From: Flavobacterium columnare NBRC 100251 = ATCC 23463
Lineage (GTDB): Bacteria; Bacteroidota; Bacteroidia; Flavobacteriales; Flavobacteriaceae
DNA: 53,108 nt
Direction: 5' to 3'
Assembly: GCF_002530675.1 (NCBI RefSeq)
Contig: NZ_PCMX01000008.1
Span: 1-53,108 of the forward strand
Shown here: one piece after another, positions 15,947 through 25,455 of the stretch
How the letters are laid out: every line of letters starts with the position of its first letter
Numbering within the stretch: position 1 is the first letter of the stretch
Notes under the pieces: model-generated
Database searches by the model: none
The model's input: the letters and a program-made list of their open reading frames with translations, nothing else
Told to the model about the DNA's origin: nothing
Translations under genes and position numbers: made by a program

Positions 15947-18574
15947 ATGAAAAAGAAAATTTTTATAGGTATTGGAGCCTCTCTATTAATGATAATTGGG
16001 GTTTTAGCCTGCATTCCATTATTTTTTAAAGATACAATAAAAGCCAAAATTCAAGAAACCATTAATGAAAATCTAAATGCCAAAGTTGCATTTGCTGATG
16101 CTGATATAAGCTTATTTAAAAGTTTCCCAAAAGCTACTATTTCCTTACAAAAATTTATCATCATAAATCATGCGCCTTTTGAAGGGGATACCCTTGTTGC
16201 TTTTGACGAACTAAATCTAAAAATGTCTGTAACTGAACTTTGGAAAGACAAAAAAGACCCCATGTCCCTAGAGTCAATCAGCATTAAAAACGGGTTAGCC
16301 AATATCCTTTTCAATAAAGAAGGCAAAGGAAATTTTGATATTGCTAAAAAAACGAATGACCCTTCTACTACTAATGAAAAAAGCGAACCATTTTCAATGA
16401 ACATACAAAATTATGCTGTTGAAAATTTTCGTTTTAAATTCTATGATGAGCGTTCCAAAATTAAAATGGTTTTAGACAGTATACAACATAGCGGAAAAGG
16501 AGACTTTGGCTCTCAAAAATTAGATTTAGAAACTCAATCTGTTGCTAAAGTTTCTCTTGACATGGATAAAATGAACTATATGAAAAATGTAGTCATTACA
16601 TTAGATGCCGTATTAGGAATAGACTTATCTGCTAATAAGTATACCTTTAAGGAAAATAAGGCAAAAATCAACGAACTTCCTCTAGAGTTCAATGGGTTTA
16701 TACAAATGCTACAAGGGGAACAACTTTATGACTTAACTTTTAAAACACCTACCTCTTCTTTTAAAAACTTCTTAGGTCTTGTCCCTGCGCAATATGCAGG
16801 CAATTTAGAAACCGTAAAAACATCAGGCGATTTTACAATAAATGGTAAGGTAAAAGGAAAACTAAAAGAAAATATAATCCCTACATTTAATATTGCTATA
16901 GCATCTAATAATGCTTCTTTTCAATATCCCCAACTTCCAAAATCAGTCCGAAACATTGTAATTGACACTAAAATAATTAACGATAGCGGCGCTTTAAATG
17001 ATACGTATGTAAATCTAGACCAGTTATCTTTTCAAATAGATCAAGACATTTTTAACGCAAAAGCGTCTATCAAAAATGTAGCTACGAATCCACATGTTAA
17101 CGCAGCTCTAAAAGGAACTATTAATCTAGGCAATTTCACAAAAGCGTACCCTATAAAAATAGACAAACCCCTTTCTGGAATTCTAAAAGCAGACATAACA
17201 ACAGAATTTAACATGCAGGCTGTTGAAAAGAATGAATATGAAAAAATTAAAAATGCTGGTACCTTGCATTTAACTGGATTTAATTATACCGGTCCTGAGA
17301 TGGCTAAACCAGTTCAAATAAAACTAGCTCAGGTTAGTTTTACGAATAGCCAGATTAAACTGAATCAATTAGATATGAAAACAGGGAGTTCGGACTTAAA
17401 GATAAATGGTATACTAGAAAATTTCTATGGCTTTTTCTTCAGAAAACAAACCTTAAAAGGTAATTTTAATATGGGCTCAAACCAGTTATATGTTGCCGAT
17501 TTTATGGCTCCTGCTCCAGTAAACTCAACAAACAATCCTAATTCAAACACCTCTAACAGCGGAGCAAACTCTTCTGTTAAAAAAGGAAAAAAAGAAGCCG
17601 TTAAAATACCCGCTTTTCTTGATTGTACAATTAGCGCAAAAGCAAACACAGTTGTATATGATAATTTAACACTTAAAAATGTATCAGGTAAAATGATGAT
17701 TAAAAATGAAACTGTTTCGTTACAAAACGTAAAAACAGACATCTTTAACGGCACTATTGGTTTTAATGGACTTGTATCTACAAAAGGCAATATTCCAACA
17801 TTTAATATGAATTTAAACCTCGACAAGGTGGATATTACCCAATCTTTTACTCAATTAAATCTACTAAAAAATATTGCACCTATAGCAGGAGCTATCACTG
17901 GAAAGCTTAATTCTACTATTAAGCTAAATGGTAATTTAGATGCTGTTGAATTAACTCCAGATATTAAGACTTTAACAGGGGACTTATTAGGACAATTACT
18001 TTCTGCTTCAATAAATGCTAATAATTCACAAATGCTTAGTGCATTAGGATCTCAATTAAAGTTTTTAGACATCAAAAAAATCAATTTAAATGATATTAAA
18101 GCCAATTTAGCATTTGATAAAGGACGTGTAATTGTTAAACCATTTAAAATAAAATATCAGGACATCGTAGCTGAAGTAGGTGGCACACATGGTTTTGATC
18201 AAAACATGAATTACAATATCAAATTAGATGTACCAGCTAAATATCTAGGAGGTGATGTAAATAAGTTATTAGCAAAACTGAGTCCTAACGAAGCATCAAG
18301 AATTGAAAGTGTTCCTATTAACGCGTTGATGACAGGTAATTTTAAATCACCAAAAGTAACTACAGACCTAAAACAAGCAAGCTCCAACTTAGCCTTACAA
18401 ATTGCGAAGTCACAAAAAGACAAATATCTTAATCAGGGAGTTGATGCTCTTAGCAACATTCTAGGAGGAAATAAAAAAGGAAAAGATTCAACATCTACAA
18501 AAGATCCTAAAAAAGAAGCTATTAAAAATACAGCTAACCAAGTTCTTGAGGGTCTTTTTGGTAGAAAAAAATAA
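15947..18574 (+). CDS. AsmA-like inner-membrane protein
   Basis: The 875-residue protein starts with a basic tail and one membrane helix (KIFIGIGASLLMIIGVLACIPLFF). This is followed by the AsmA N-terminal pattern: IKAKIQETINENLNAKVAFADADISLFKSFPKATISLQ. A long beta-rich periplasmic region follows, then an AsmA_2-type C-terminal region with LNSTIKLNGNLDAVEL and repeated NINDIK/KGRVIVKPF elements. It ends in a Lys-rich tail. AsmA/TamB-family proteins form hydrophobic grooves thought to move phospholipids between membranes; the role here is inferred from the family. A Ser/Asn-rich linker sits near 525-545. ATG 15947 is chosen because the basic tail and helix follow at once. Confidence 0.88.
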   Translation: MKKKIFIGIGASLLMIIGVLACIPLFFKDTIKAKIQETINENLNAKVAFADADISLFKSFPKATISLQKFIIINHAPFEGDTLVAFDELNLKMSVTELWKDKKDPMSLESISIKNGLANILFNKEGKGNFDIAKKTNDPSTTNEKSEPFSMNIQNYAVENFRFKFYDERSKIKMVLDSIQHSGKGDFGSQKLDLETQSVAKVSLDMDKMNYMKNVVITLDAVLGIDLSANKYTFKENKAKINELPLEFNGFIQMLQGEQLYDLTFKTPTSSFKNFLGLVPAQYAGNLETVKTSGDFTINGKVKGKLKENIIPTFNIAIASNNASFQYPQLPKSVRNIVIDTKIINDSGALNDTYVNLDQLSFQIDQDIFNAKASIKNVATNPHVNAALKGTINLGNFTKAYPIKIDKPLSGILKADITTEFNMQAVEKNEYEKIKNAGTLHLTGFNYTGPEMAKPVQIKLAQVSFTNSQIKLNQLDMKTGSSDLKINGILENFYGFFFRKQTLKGNFNMGSNQLYVADFMAPAPVNSTNNPNSNTSNSGANSSVKKGKKEAVKIPAFLDCTISAKANTVVYDNLTLKNVSGKMMIKNETVSLQNVKTDIFNGTIGFNGLVSTKGNIPTFNMNLNLDKVDITQSFTQLNLLKNIAPIAGAITGKLNSTIKLNGNLDAVELTPDIKTLTGDLLGQLLSASINANNSQMLSALGSQLKFLDIKKINLNDIKANLAFDKGRVIVKPFKIKYQDIVAEVGGTHGFDQNMNYNIKLDVPAKYLGGDVNKLLAKLSPNEASRIESVPINALMTGNFKSPKVTTDLKQASSNLALQIAKSQKDKYLNQGVDALSNILGGNKKGKDSTSTKDPKKEAIKNTANQVLEGLFGRKK

Positions 18575-18787
18575 TTAATTATTAAAAACAAAGAGCTGTG
18601 GATGTCTAAAAAGGGATCTATTAATCTCTAGTTTATCTTTTACACAACAGGAAAAATCAGATTATCAACACCATAATTTGACTTTTCCTGTTCACTTTAT
18701 TCAAACCTCTCTTTGGTTTAAAGAAGTAGGATTGTACCCGTTTGGACACTCTCAGTTTTTGTATTTTTTTATATTGTATAAAAAATA

Positions 18788-19582
18788 TTATAGATCAATC
18801 TTTACTACGTAACCTTCATAGGTTCTAATATTAAAAACAGTATTGTCTTCAAATATTAAGTATTGCCCTTTAATTCCTTTTAAAATTCCTGTATAATGTG
18901 GTGTTTTTTCTAAATTCAAACTCACTACTTTTTTAGGATATTCTAAAACGGGATACTGAATTTTATATAAATCATCTGCAATAGGATGATAATACTCATG
19001 TACCTCTTGAGGCAAAATAAATTGTAAATTATTACGCTCTGCTATCAAATCTACTTCAGGCACTTCATTTTTTAACATACGTTGCCAGTTTGTTTTGTCA
19101 GCATATCTTTTTTTTAATGCCACCTCAGTTATACCTGCCAAATAACGATTTGGAACTTCAACAACCGGAATAGCCTGTACAGCTCCCTGATCTATCCATC
19201 GAGTAGGTACTTGCGTTTTTCTTGTTACCCCTACTTTCACTTCACTTGATAGAGCCAAATATACTATATGAGGTTGTAATTGTACTTTTTTTTCATATTC
19301 TAAATCGCGATCTTCAATATCTAAATGCGCTTTACTTAATTCAGGCTTCATAATCCAATCACCCGCTGATGCACTTGCCATAAAACAATCATAACAAAAA
19401 CCTTGTCTGAAAATTTTTTTTTCTTTCCCACATTCTAAACACTGATAACCAACATGAAGAAACTCAATTGATTTACCTAATAACTGATTAAGATTTAAAA
19501 AAGAATTTTCAAAGACTAGATAGTATTCAATGGGATTAACAAACTCCGTTTGCATTTTGGTAAGTACGCCTTGAAAAGTCAT
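18788..19582 (-). CDS. DUF2797 zinc-binding protein
   Basis: The 264-residue protein carries a four-cysteine zinc ribbon: CLECGKEKKIFRQGFCYDC with Cys48, Cys51, Cys63 and Cys66. A region resembling a GIY-YIG fold core follows (HIVYLALSSEVKVGVTRKTQ, then PTRWIDQGA). This order is typical of DUF2797. No biochemical function is established to my knowledge; the GIY-YIG-like part hints at nucleic acid handling, but I do not see a complete nuclease active site. It is transcribed divergently from the GH3-like gene 97 bases away. Confidence 0.85.
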   Translation of the reverse strand: MTFQGVLTKMQTEFVNPIEYYLVFENSFLNLNQLLGKSIEFLHVGYQCLECGKEKKIFRQGFCYDCFMASASAGDWIMKPELSKAHLDIEDRDLEYEKKVQLQPHIVYLALSSEVKVGVTRKTQVPTRWIDQGAVQAIPVVEVPNRYLAGITEVALKKRYADKTNWQRMLKNEVPEVDLIAERNNLQFILPQEVHEYYHPIADDLYKIQYPVLEYPKKVVSLNLEKTPHYTGILKGIKGQYLIFEDNTVFNIRTYEGYVVKIDL

Positions 19583-19679
19583 AATAGATTTTTGATTTTA
19601 AATGTTAGGTAATCAATTTATTTTTTATTTTAGCGTAAAGTTATGATTCAAAAATCAAAATTCAAAATTCACGATTATA

Positions 19680-21191
19680 ATGCCTTTACCAATTATAAAT
19701 TCTATTGCCTCTTGGGTTTTAAAACAACGCATTCACCAAATAGAACTTTTTTTAAAATACCCAAATGAAGTACAAGAAGAGCTACTGATGAACCTAATTC
19801 GTCAGTCAGAAAATACGGTACTAGGTAAAACTTATCATTTTCAATCAATAAAAACATATCATACTTTTCAGGAAAGGGTACCTATTTCTGACTATGAAGA
19901 TTTAGAACCTTTAATTGAGCGTACTCGCAAAGGAGAACAAAATGTCTTTTGGCATCAACCGATTAAATGGTTTGCTAAATCAAGTGGAACAACTAATGCT
20001 AAAAGCAAATTTATACCTGTAAGTAATGAGGCTCTTGAAAATTGTCATTACAAAGGCAGTAAAGATTTGCTTTGTATGTATCTTAACAACAATGAAAACT
20101 CTCAGCTTTTCACTGGAAAAAGCCTACGCTTAGGAGGTAGCAAACAACTATACGAAGACAACAATACCTTTTTTGGAGACTTATCTGCTATACTTATTGA
20201 TAATATGCCTTTTTGGGCTGAATTAAGCAGTACTCCTTCTAACAAAACTTCTTTAATGAGCGAGTGGGAAACAAAACTTTTAGCAATCGTCAATGAAACT
20301 AAAATAGAAAATGTAACTAGTTTTGCTGGGGTTCCTTCTTGGATGATGGTATTGCTTAACAAGCTTATGGAAGAAACTGGAAAAACAAACCTGTTTTCCA
20401 TTTGGCCTAACTTAGAGGTCTATTTTCACGGCGGTGTAAGTTTTGAGCCGTATCGTGAACAGTACAAAAAAATACTTCCTAAATCAGACTTTAAATACTA
20501 CGAAATATACAATGCCTCTGAAGGTTTTTTTGCCATACAAGATCTTAATAATTCAAGCGACTTATTACTCATGTTAGATTATGGCATTTTTTATGAATTT
20601 ATACCCATGGATACATACGGCACCTCAGATCAAAAAGTAGTCCGTCTAGCAGAAGTTGAACTTTACAAAAACTATGCGGTCATAATTACTACTAACGCTG
20701 GTTTATGGCGTTATCTAATTGGTGATACCGTTCGTTTTACATCATTATCCCCTTATCGGATTCGCATTACAGGACGAACAAAACATCATATCAATGTCTT
20801 TGGAGAAGAACTAATGGTTGAAAACACAGATAAAGCACTCGCAAAAACCTGTTCAGTAACCAATTGCGAAGTAAAAGATTACACCGTTGCCCCCATTTTT
20901 ATGGATGGAAAAGAAAAGGGAGCTCACGAATGGATTATTGAGTTTAAAACACATCCAGAGTGTATGGAACGGTTTGGTAAAATTTTAGACGAAACTATAC
21001 AATCACTAAATTCTGACTACGAAGCGAAACGATATAATAACATGACTCTAAATTCTTTAAAAATAAACGTTGCACGTGAAAATCTGTTTTATGATTGGCT
21101 GAAAGAAAAAGGGAAATTAGGTGGTCAAAACAAAGTGCCTCGCTTATCAAACTCTCGTGAATATTTAAACAGTCTTTTGGAAATGCAGTAA
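19680..21191 (+). CDS. GH3-like adenylate-forming enzyme
   Basis: GH3 proteins are acyl-AMP-forming ligases, best known in plants for joining auxin or jasmonate to amino acids; bacterial members have unknown substrates. In the 503 residues the three ATP/AMP motifs are visible: WFAKSSGTTNAKSKFIPV (about 97-114), YYEIYNASEGFFA, and RYLIGDTVRFTSL. ITGRTKHHINVFGEELM follows at the hinge to the C-terminal lid. The length is somewhat shorter than plant GH3 proteins. It stands alone between a divergent DUF2797 gene and convergent clpX, so the neighbourhood gives no clue to its substrate. Confidence 0.9.
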   Translation: MPLPIINSIASWVLKQRIHQIELFLKYPNEVQEELLMNLIRQSENTVLGKTYHFQSIKTYHTFQERVPISDYEDLEPLIERTRKGEQNVFWHQPIKWFAKSSGTTNAKSKFIPVSNEALENCHYKGSKDLLCMYLNNNENSQLFTGKSLRLGGSKQLYEDNNTFFGDLSAILIDNMPFWAELSSTPSNKTSLMSEWETKLLAIVNETKIENVTSFAGVPSWMMVLLNKLMEETGKTNLFSIWPNLEVYFHGGVSFEPYREQYKKILPKSDFKYYEIYNASEGFFAIQDLNNSSDLLLMLDYGIFYEFIPMDTYGTSDQKVVRLAEVELYKNYAVIITTNAGLWRYLIGDTVRFTSLSPYRIRITGRTKHHINVFGEELMVENTDKALAKTCSVTNCEVKDYTVAPIFMDGKEKGAHEWIIEFKTHPECMERFGKILDETIQSLNSDYEAKRYNNMTLNSLKINVARENLFYDWLKEKGKLGGQNKVPRLSNSREYLNSLLEMQ

Positions 21192-21434
21192 ACTCATATC
21201 CTTCTAAAAAAATCATATTTGATCAAAGAGAGAGATTGTTCTTCTTTTGAAGAGGTAGCCCTATAAGAACAAACCATACCGTTTAGGTTATAGGATAATA
21301 AATACAAAAAAGCTGCCTAAAAAGGTCTTACTTATCATTCAAACAAAGAAGAATCACTTCTCTGATTTGTAAAAAGTTTTCTATTAAAATGATAAACAAG
21401 CATCATTTTTAAAATTTTAGACAGCCTATTTTGC

Positions 21435-22664
21435 TTACGATGCTATTTCTAAACGTTTAAGTAAATTTTTATTAAGAGTAACTTCCACATACTCTTTATC
21501 TACATTTAATTGTTTTTCATCTGAACTTGGTATTTCATACATTGCATCTGTTAGAACAGCCTCACATAACGAGCGCAAACCACGAGCCCCTAACTTATAC
21601 TCTAACGCTTTATCTACAATAAAATCCAATGCTTCATCAGTAATAGTAAACTCGATTTCATCCATAGCAAACAATTTTTTATATTGTTTGATGAGTGCAT
21701 TTTTAGGTTCTGTTAAAATAGCACGCAAAGTAGCTTTATCTAAGGGATCCATATACGTTAATACAGGCAAACGACCAATGATTTCTGGAATTAACCCAAA
21801 ATCTTTAATATCTTTTGGAATTACATATTGCAACAGATTGGTTTCATCTATCTTATCCGTTTCTTTAGATGCTCCAAAGCCCATTGCTTGACGATTTAAA
21901 CGTTTCGAAATGATACGTTCTATTCCATCAAAAGCACCTCCCGCAATAAATAATATATCCTTAGTATTAACTTCTACAAATTTTTGATCAGGATGTTTAC
22001 GTCCTCCTTTAGGAGGAACATTAACAACAGTTCCTTCTAACAACTTCAACATAGCTTGTTGCACTCCTTCACCTGAAACATCACGTGTAATAGATGGATT
22101 ATCACTCTTACGCGCGATTTTATCAATTTCATCAATAAATACAATACCGCGTTCTGCCCTCGTCACATCATAATCCGCTGCTTGCAACAAACGAGTTAAA
22201 ATACTTTCGACGTCTTCTCCCACATAACCTGCTTCAGTTAACACTGTTGCATCTACTATTGCTAACGGAACGTCTAACATTTTAGCAATTGTTTTAGCTA
22301 CTAAGGTTTTTCCTGTACCTGTTTGCCCCACCATAATAATGTTTGACTTTTCAATTTCAACATCATCTCCGTGATCCAACTGCATTAAACGCTTGTAATG
22401 ATTATATACTGCAACTGAAATAACCTTTTTGGTTTGTTCCTGTCCTATGACATACTTATCTAAAAAAGCTCTAATTTCTTTTGGCTTTTGCAAAACTAAA
22501 TCAGTTACTTTAGATAATCCACTTGCTTTTAATTCTTCTAAAACAATTCCGTGTGCTTGCTCGATACAATGATCACATATATGTGCATCAATACCTGCAA
22601 TTAATAAATTGGTTTCAGGTTTTCTCCTTCCACAGAAGGAACATTCTAAAATTTCTTTTGCCAT
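21435..22664 (-). CDS. clpX: ATP-dependent Clp protease ATPase subunit ClpX
   Basis: ClpX unfolds tagged proteins and feeds them into ClpP. The 409 residues show the N-terminal zinc-binding domain (Cys8, Cys11, Cys30, Cys33), Walker [10 protein letters not shown] ending at 120, the pore loop GYVG at 146-149, Walker [10 protein letters not shown] near 174-182, and the C-terminal small domain with [11 protein letters not shown] (sensor 2). An IGRLP-type ClpP-docking loop is present ([13 protein letters not shown]). It is directly downstream of clpP (74 bases) on the same strand, the usual order. A hairpin lies in the gap. Confidence 0.98.
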   Translation of the reverse strand: MAKEILECSFCGRRKPETNLLIAGIDAHICDHCIEQAHGIVLEELKASGLSKVTDLVLQKPKEIRAFLDKYVIGQEQTKKVISVAVYNHYKRLMQLDHGDDVEIEKSNIIMVGQTGTGKTLVAKTIAKMLDVPLAIVDATVLTEAGYVGEDVESILTRLLQAADYDVTRAERGIVFIDEIDKIARKSDNPSITRDVSGEGVQQAMLKLLEGTVVNVPPKGGRKHPDQKFVEVNTKDILFIAGGAFDGIERIISKRLNRQAMGFGASKETDKIDETNLLQYVIPKDIKDFGLIPEIIGRLPVLTYMDPLDKATLRAILTEPKNALIKQYKKLFAMDEIEFTITDEALDFIVDKALEYKLGARGLRSLCEAVLTDAMYEIPSSDEKQLNVDKEYVEVTLNKNLLKRLEIAS

Positions 22665-22682
22665 TATTCAAGTCAAATGTCG

Positions 22683-22728
22683 TAAAGTTCAAAGCTAAAA
22701 GTCTTCTGGCTTTCTACTTTGAACTTTA
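22683..22728 (-). repeat. Inverted repeat between clpP and clpX
   Basis: TAAAGTTCAAAG (22683-22694) and CTTTGAACTTTA (22717-22728) form a perfect 12-bp stem with a 22-base loop. No T run follows on the minus strand, so it is not a standard terminator. It could stabilise or divide the clpP-clpX message. Confidence 0.6.
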
Positions 22729-22738
22729 GACGAAAAAA

Positions 22739-23395
22739 TTATCTTCTTAAAACTTCATCAATCATTCCGTATTCTTTTGCTTCATCGGCTTTCATCCAAT
22801 AATCGCGTTCGGAATCTTTATATACTTTTTCAAAAGGTTGTTTTGAATGATGAGAAATAATTTGGTATAACTCATCTTTCAATTTCAACATTTCTTTTAA
22901 GTTTATTTCCATATCGGTTGCTACTCCTTGTGCCCCCCCTGAAGGTTGATGAATCATCACCCTTGAATGTGGTAAAGCAGAACGTTTTCCTTCTGCTCCT
23001 GCACATAAAAGCACTGCCCCCATAGAAGCTGCCATACCTGTACAAATAGTTGCCACATCAGGTTTTACAAACTGCATTGTATCATAAATACCCAAACCTG
23101 CATATACACTACCCCCTGGAGAATTAATATATATTTGAATGTCTTTAGACGCATCTACACTTTCTAAGAACAATAACTGTGCTTGAATGATATTAGCCAT
23201 ATAGTCATCGACTCCTGTGCCCATAAAAATGATTCGATCCATCATTAAACGTGAAAAAACATCTAATTGCGAAATATTCAATTGACGTTCTTCAATTACA
23301 TAAGGAGTCATACTACTAACAATTTTGTCATAGTACATACTATTTACACCATGATGCTTGGTAGCATATTTTTTAAATTCTTTACCGTAATTCAT
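22739..23395 (-). CDS. clpP: ATP-dependent Clp protease proteolytic subunit ClpP
   Basis: ClpP forms the double-ring chamber that degrades proteins delivered by ClpX. The catalytic triad is complete in the 218 residues: Ser124 (TGMAASMGAVLL), His149 (SRVMIHQPSGGAQG) and Asp198 (DSERDYWM). The oxyanion stretch NSPGGSVYAG lies at 91-100. The N-terminal 30 or so residues are longer than the mature core and may be a processed propeptide. The order tig, clpP, clpX on one strand is the classical arrangement and ties co-translational folding to degradation. Confidence 0.98.
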   Translation of the reverse strand: MNYGKEFKKYATKHHGVNSMYYDKIVSSMTPYVIEERQLNISQLDVFSRLMMDRIIFMGTGVDDYMANIIQAQLLFLESVDASKDIQIYINSPGGSVYAGLGIYDTMQFVKPDVATICTGMAASMGAVLLCAGAEGKRSALPHSRVMIHQPSGGAQGVATDMEINLKEMLKLKDELYQIISHHSKQPFEKVYKDSERDYWMKADEAKEYGMIDEVLRR

Positions 23396-23503
23396 TTACT
23401 ATTAGTTTAAAAGTTTAGAGGTTTAAAAGTTTAAAATTATTAATCAAACGTTTTAAACTCGTTACAATTTTTAGACCTTTTTATTTTTAATGACAGTTTG
23501 TCA

Positions 23504-23536
23504 ACAAAAAAGCGTCAAACAAAACATTTGACGCTC
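23504..23536 (-). terminator. Terminator of tig
   Basis: On the minus strand GAGCGTCAAA, loop, then TTTGACGC is followed by six T. It separates tig from clpP, so clpP probably has its own promoter. Confidence 0.85.
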
Positions 23537-23657
23537 AAACTTACGTATTTTTTTTATGATTTCTTTCGAAGAAAGTCTAAAAGTTTACAAAAGCAAATTA
23601 TTTCTTTGATAATTTTAAAATATAAAATTCAAGAAAAAACATACAAATTCTCACATA

Positions 23658-24986
23658 TTAGATTTCACCATACATAGCTTTGATGAATTCATCATAAGTT
23701 ACTTCTTTAGTAGGTGCGTTTAATTTTTCTTTAAACACATTTAATAATCTTTCGCTCATTACTTGCTCAGACAAACGACGAACTTCTTCTTGATTAGTCA
23801 TTACACGGCTTACGATATTATCTACATCTTCTTGTGAAGGATCTAACTGACCAAATTGTGCCATTTGTTTTTTGATAATATCACTAGCATATCCTTTTAG
23901 ATCATCAAAGGTAACTTGTAAATTATTAGATGCGATGATCTTGCTTTCGATTAGCTGGTAACGCAATCCGTTTTCAGAACGTGCGTATTCTACTTCTGCT
24001 TGCTCAGGTGTTAAGGGAGTTTCTCCAACTGTTTGAATCCATCTTTTCAAGAATTCGGCTGGCAACTCAACTTGGTGGTTATTAATTAAATATTCTGTTG
24101 CATCGTTATAGAACTTTTGATCGGCTTGTTGAGCAAAAGTTTTTTCTGCATCTTCTTTGATTTTAGCCTTTAAATCTTCCACGGAAGCCACATTTCCTTC
24201 ACCAAATAATTTATCAAATAATTCTTGATTTAATTCAGCGGGTTCAGTTGTAGTAACCTCTTCTATTTTAAAATCAACAGTAATATCTAAACCGTGAACA
24301 TCATCATGACCTAGGCCTAAATAATCCATTAATTTATGATCATCATTAAACAAGCCTTTTGTTGGAACAGCTACTACATCTCCTGCTTTTTTACCTATAA
24401 AAGAGTCTGCTACGGCTTTGTTTTCAAAAATATCTAAAGTAATTTGAGCGGGTTTGTTGATTCCTTTTTCTTCATTTACAAAAGTACCACGAATATCATC
24501 TTCTTGAGCAATTATGTCCTTAGAAGACATTTTTCCAAATTGTTTTTGAATTCTAACAACTTGCTCATCTAATAATTTATCATCTGCAACAATATTATAG
24601 TATGTTAAATCTTTAGATCCTTCTAATTTTATATCAAATTCAGGAGCTAAACCTAATTCAAATTCAAATTTAAAATCATCAGCATCCCAATTAAAATCTT
24701 CCGTAAATTTAGGAAGTGGATTTCCTAAGATATCTAATTTTTCTTCTACTAAAAACTTATTTAAACTTTCTTGAATTAGCTTATTTACCTCCTCAGCTAA
24801 AACCGCTTTACCGTATTGTTTTTGCACTAAAGACATTGGTACTTGACCTTTACGGAAACCTGGTATATTCGCGTTTTTACGGTAGTTTTGCAAAACTTTC
24901 TCTACCTTTTCAGCATAATCATTCTTTGCAACTTCTACAGTTACCACTGCGTTTAACGCATCAATATTGGTTTTTGTAATATTCAT
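23658..24986 (-). CDS. tig: Trigger factor
   Basis: Trigger factor binds the ribosome exit tunnel and shields new chains. In the 442 residues, the N-terminal ribosome-binding domain carries the docking loop PGFRKGQVPMSL (about 41-52, the GFRxGxxP signature). The middle FKBP-like domain at about 150-250 is poorly conserved and lacks most prolyl isomerase residues, as is common in Bacteroidota. The C-terminal helical chaperone domain fills the rest. A -7 box lies 33 bases upstream of ATG 24986. Confidence 0.93.
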   Translation of the reverse strand: MNITKTNIDALNAVVTVEVAKNDYAEKVEKVLQNYRKNANIPGFRKGQVPMSLVQKQYGKAVLAEEVNKLIQESLNKFLVEEKLDILGNPLPKFTEDFNWDADDFKFEFELGLAPEFDIKLEGSKDLTYYNIVADDKLLDEQVVRIQKQFGKMSSKDIIAQEDDIRGTFVNEEKGINKPAQITLDIFENKAVADSFIGKKAGDVVAVPTKGLFNDDHKLMDYLGLGHDDVHGLDITVDFKIEEVTTTEPAELNQELFDKLFGEGNVASVEDLKAKIKEDAEKTFAQQADQKFYNDATEYLINNHQVELPAEFLKRWIQTVGETPLTPEQAEVEYARSENGLRYQLIESKIIASNNLQVTFDDLKGYASDIIKKQMAQFGQLDPSQEDVDNIVSRVMTNQEEVRRLSEQVMSERLLNVFKEKLNAPTKEVTYDEFIKAMYGEI

Positions 24987-25019
24987 TATATATGTTTTTT
25001 ACGTACTAAATTTGGGTCG

Positions 25020-25027
25020 CAAAATTA
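25020..25027 (-). promoter_or_regulatory. Candidate -7 box of tig
   Basis: The minus strand reads TAATTTTG (TAnnTTTG), 33 bases ahead of the tig start codon. No clear -33 element. Confidence 0.45.
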
Positions 25028-25081
25028 CATAATTTATACCACCCAACAAATTTTATTTTATCAAAATCAACTTACTAATTT

Positions 25082-25420
25082 TTAGTCTTTTATAAACTTA
25101 TACAATACCCATTGTGAAACAGACATCAAGACACTAAAAATAAGGGCTGTAACAAACGATTCTACAACAAATCCATCTACCAATTTAGCACACAAAAGAA
25201 CCATTCCTGCATTAATAACTAGCAAAAAAATACCCAATGTAAAAAACGTAATAGGCAAAGTAAAGAAAACTAATATTGGCTTTAAAAAGGTATTTAAAAC
25301 CCCTAAAACAAAGGCTACAACAAAAGCTGTTGTAATATCTTTAAAATGTACTTCTTTCATAAAATAAGAAAGCACTATTACAATTAGCGTTGATATTAAG
25401 AATTTTTGCAATAATTTCAT
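25082..25420 (-). CDS. Four-helix phage-holin-family (PF04020-like) membrane protein
   Basis: This 112-residue protein is almost wholly hydrophobic with four predicted membrane helices: KFLISTLIVIVLSYFM, ITTAFVVAFVLGVLNTFLKP, TFFTLGIFLLVINAGMVLL and FVTALIFSVLMSVSQWVLY. The central LGVLNTFLKPILVFFTLPITF is the recognisable signature of the 4-TM holin-like family. Despite the name, these chromosomal proteins are not tied to phages, and no prophage genes lie nearby. Its role is unknown. It lies 35 bases downstream of the hydrolase gene and may share its transcript. Confidence 0.82.
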   Translation of the reverse strand: MKLLQKFLISTLIVIVLSYFMKEVHFKDITTAFVVAFVLGVLNTFLKPILVFFTLPITFFTLGIFLLVINAGMVLLCAKLVDGFVVESFVTALIFSVLMSVSQWVLYKFIKD

Positions 25421-25455
25421 TTTTATATATGGTTTAAAATATTATTTTTTTATTC

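Noticed and set aside
17425..17826. 133-codon frame opposite the AsmA-like gene
   Set aside because: It is antisense to a well-supported gene, with no recognisable domain.
21311..21426. Distant inverted repeat AGCTGCCTAAAA / TTTTAGACAGCC between GH3-like and clpX
   Set aside because: Two mismatches in 12 and arms about 90 bases apart; not convincing as a terminator or element boundary.
25082..25420. Prophage signal from the holin-like gene
   Set aside because: No other phage genes are nearby and this family is a common chromosomal membrane protein.
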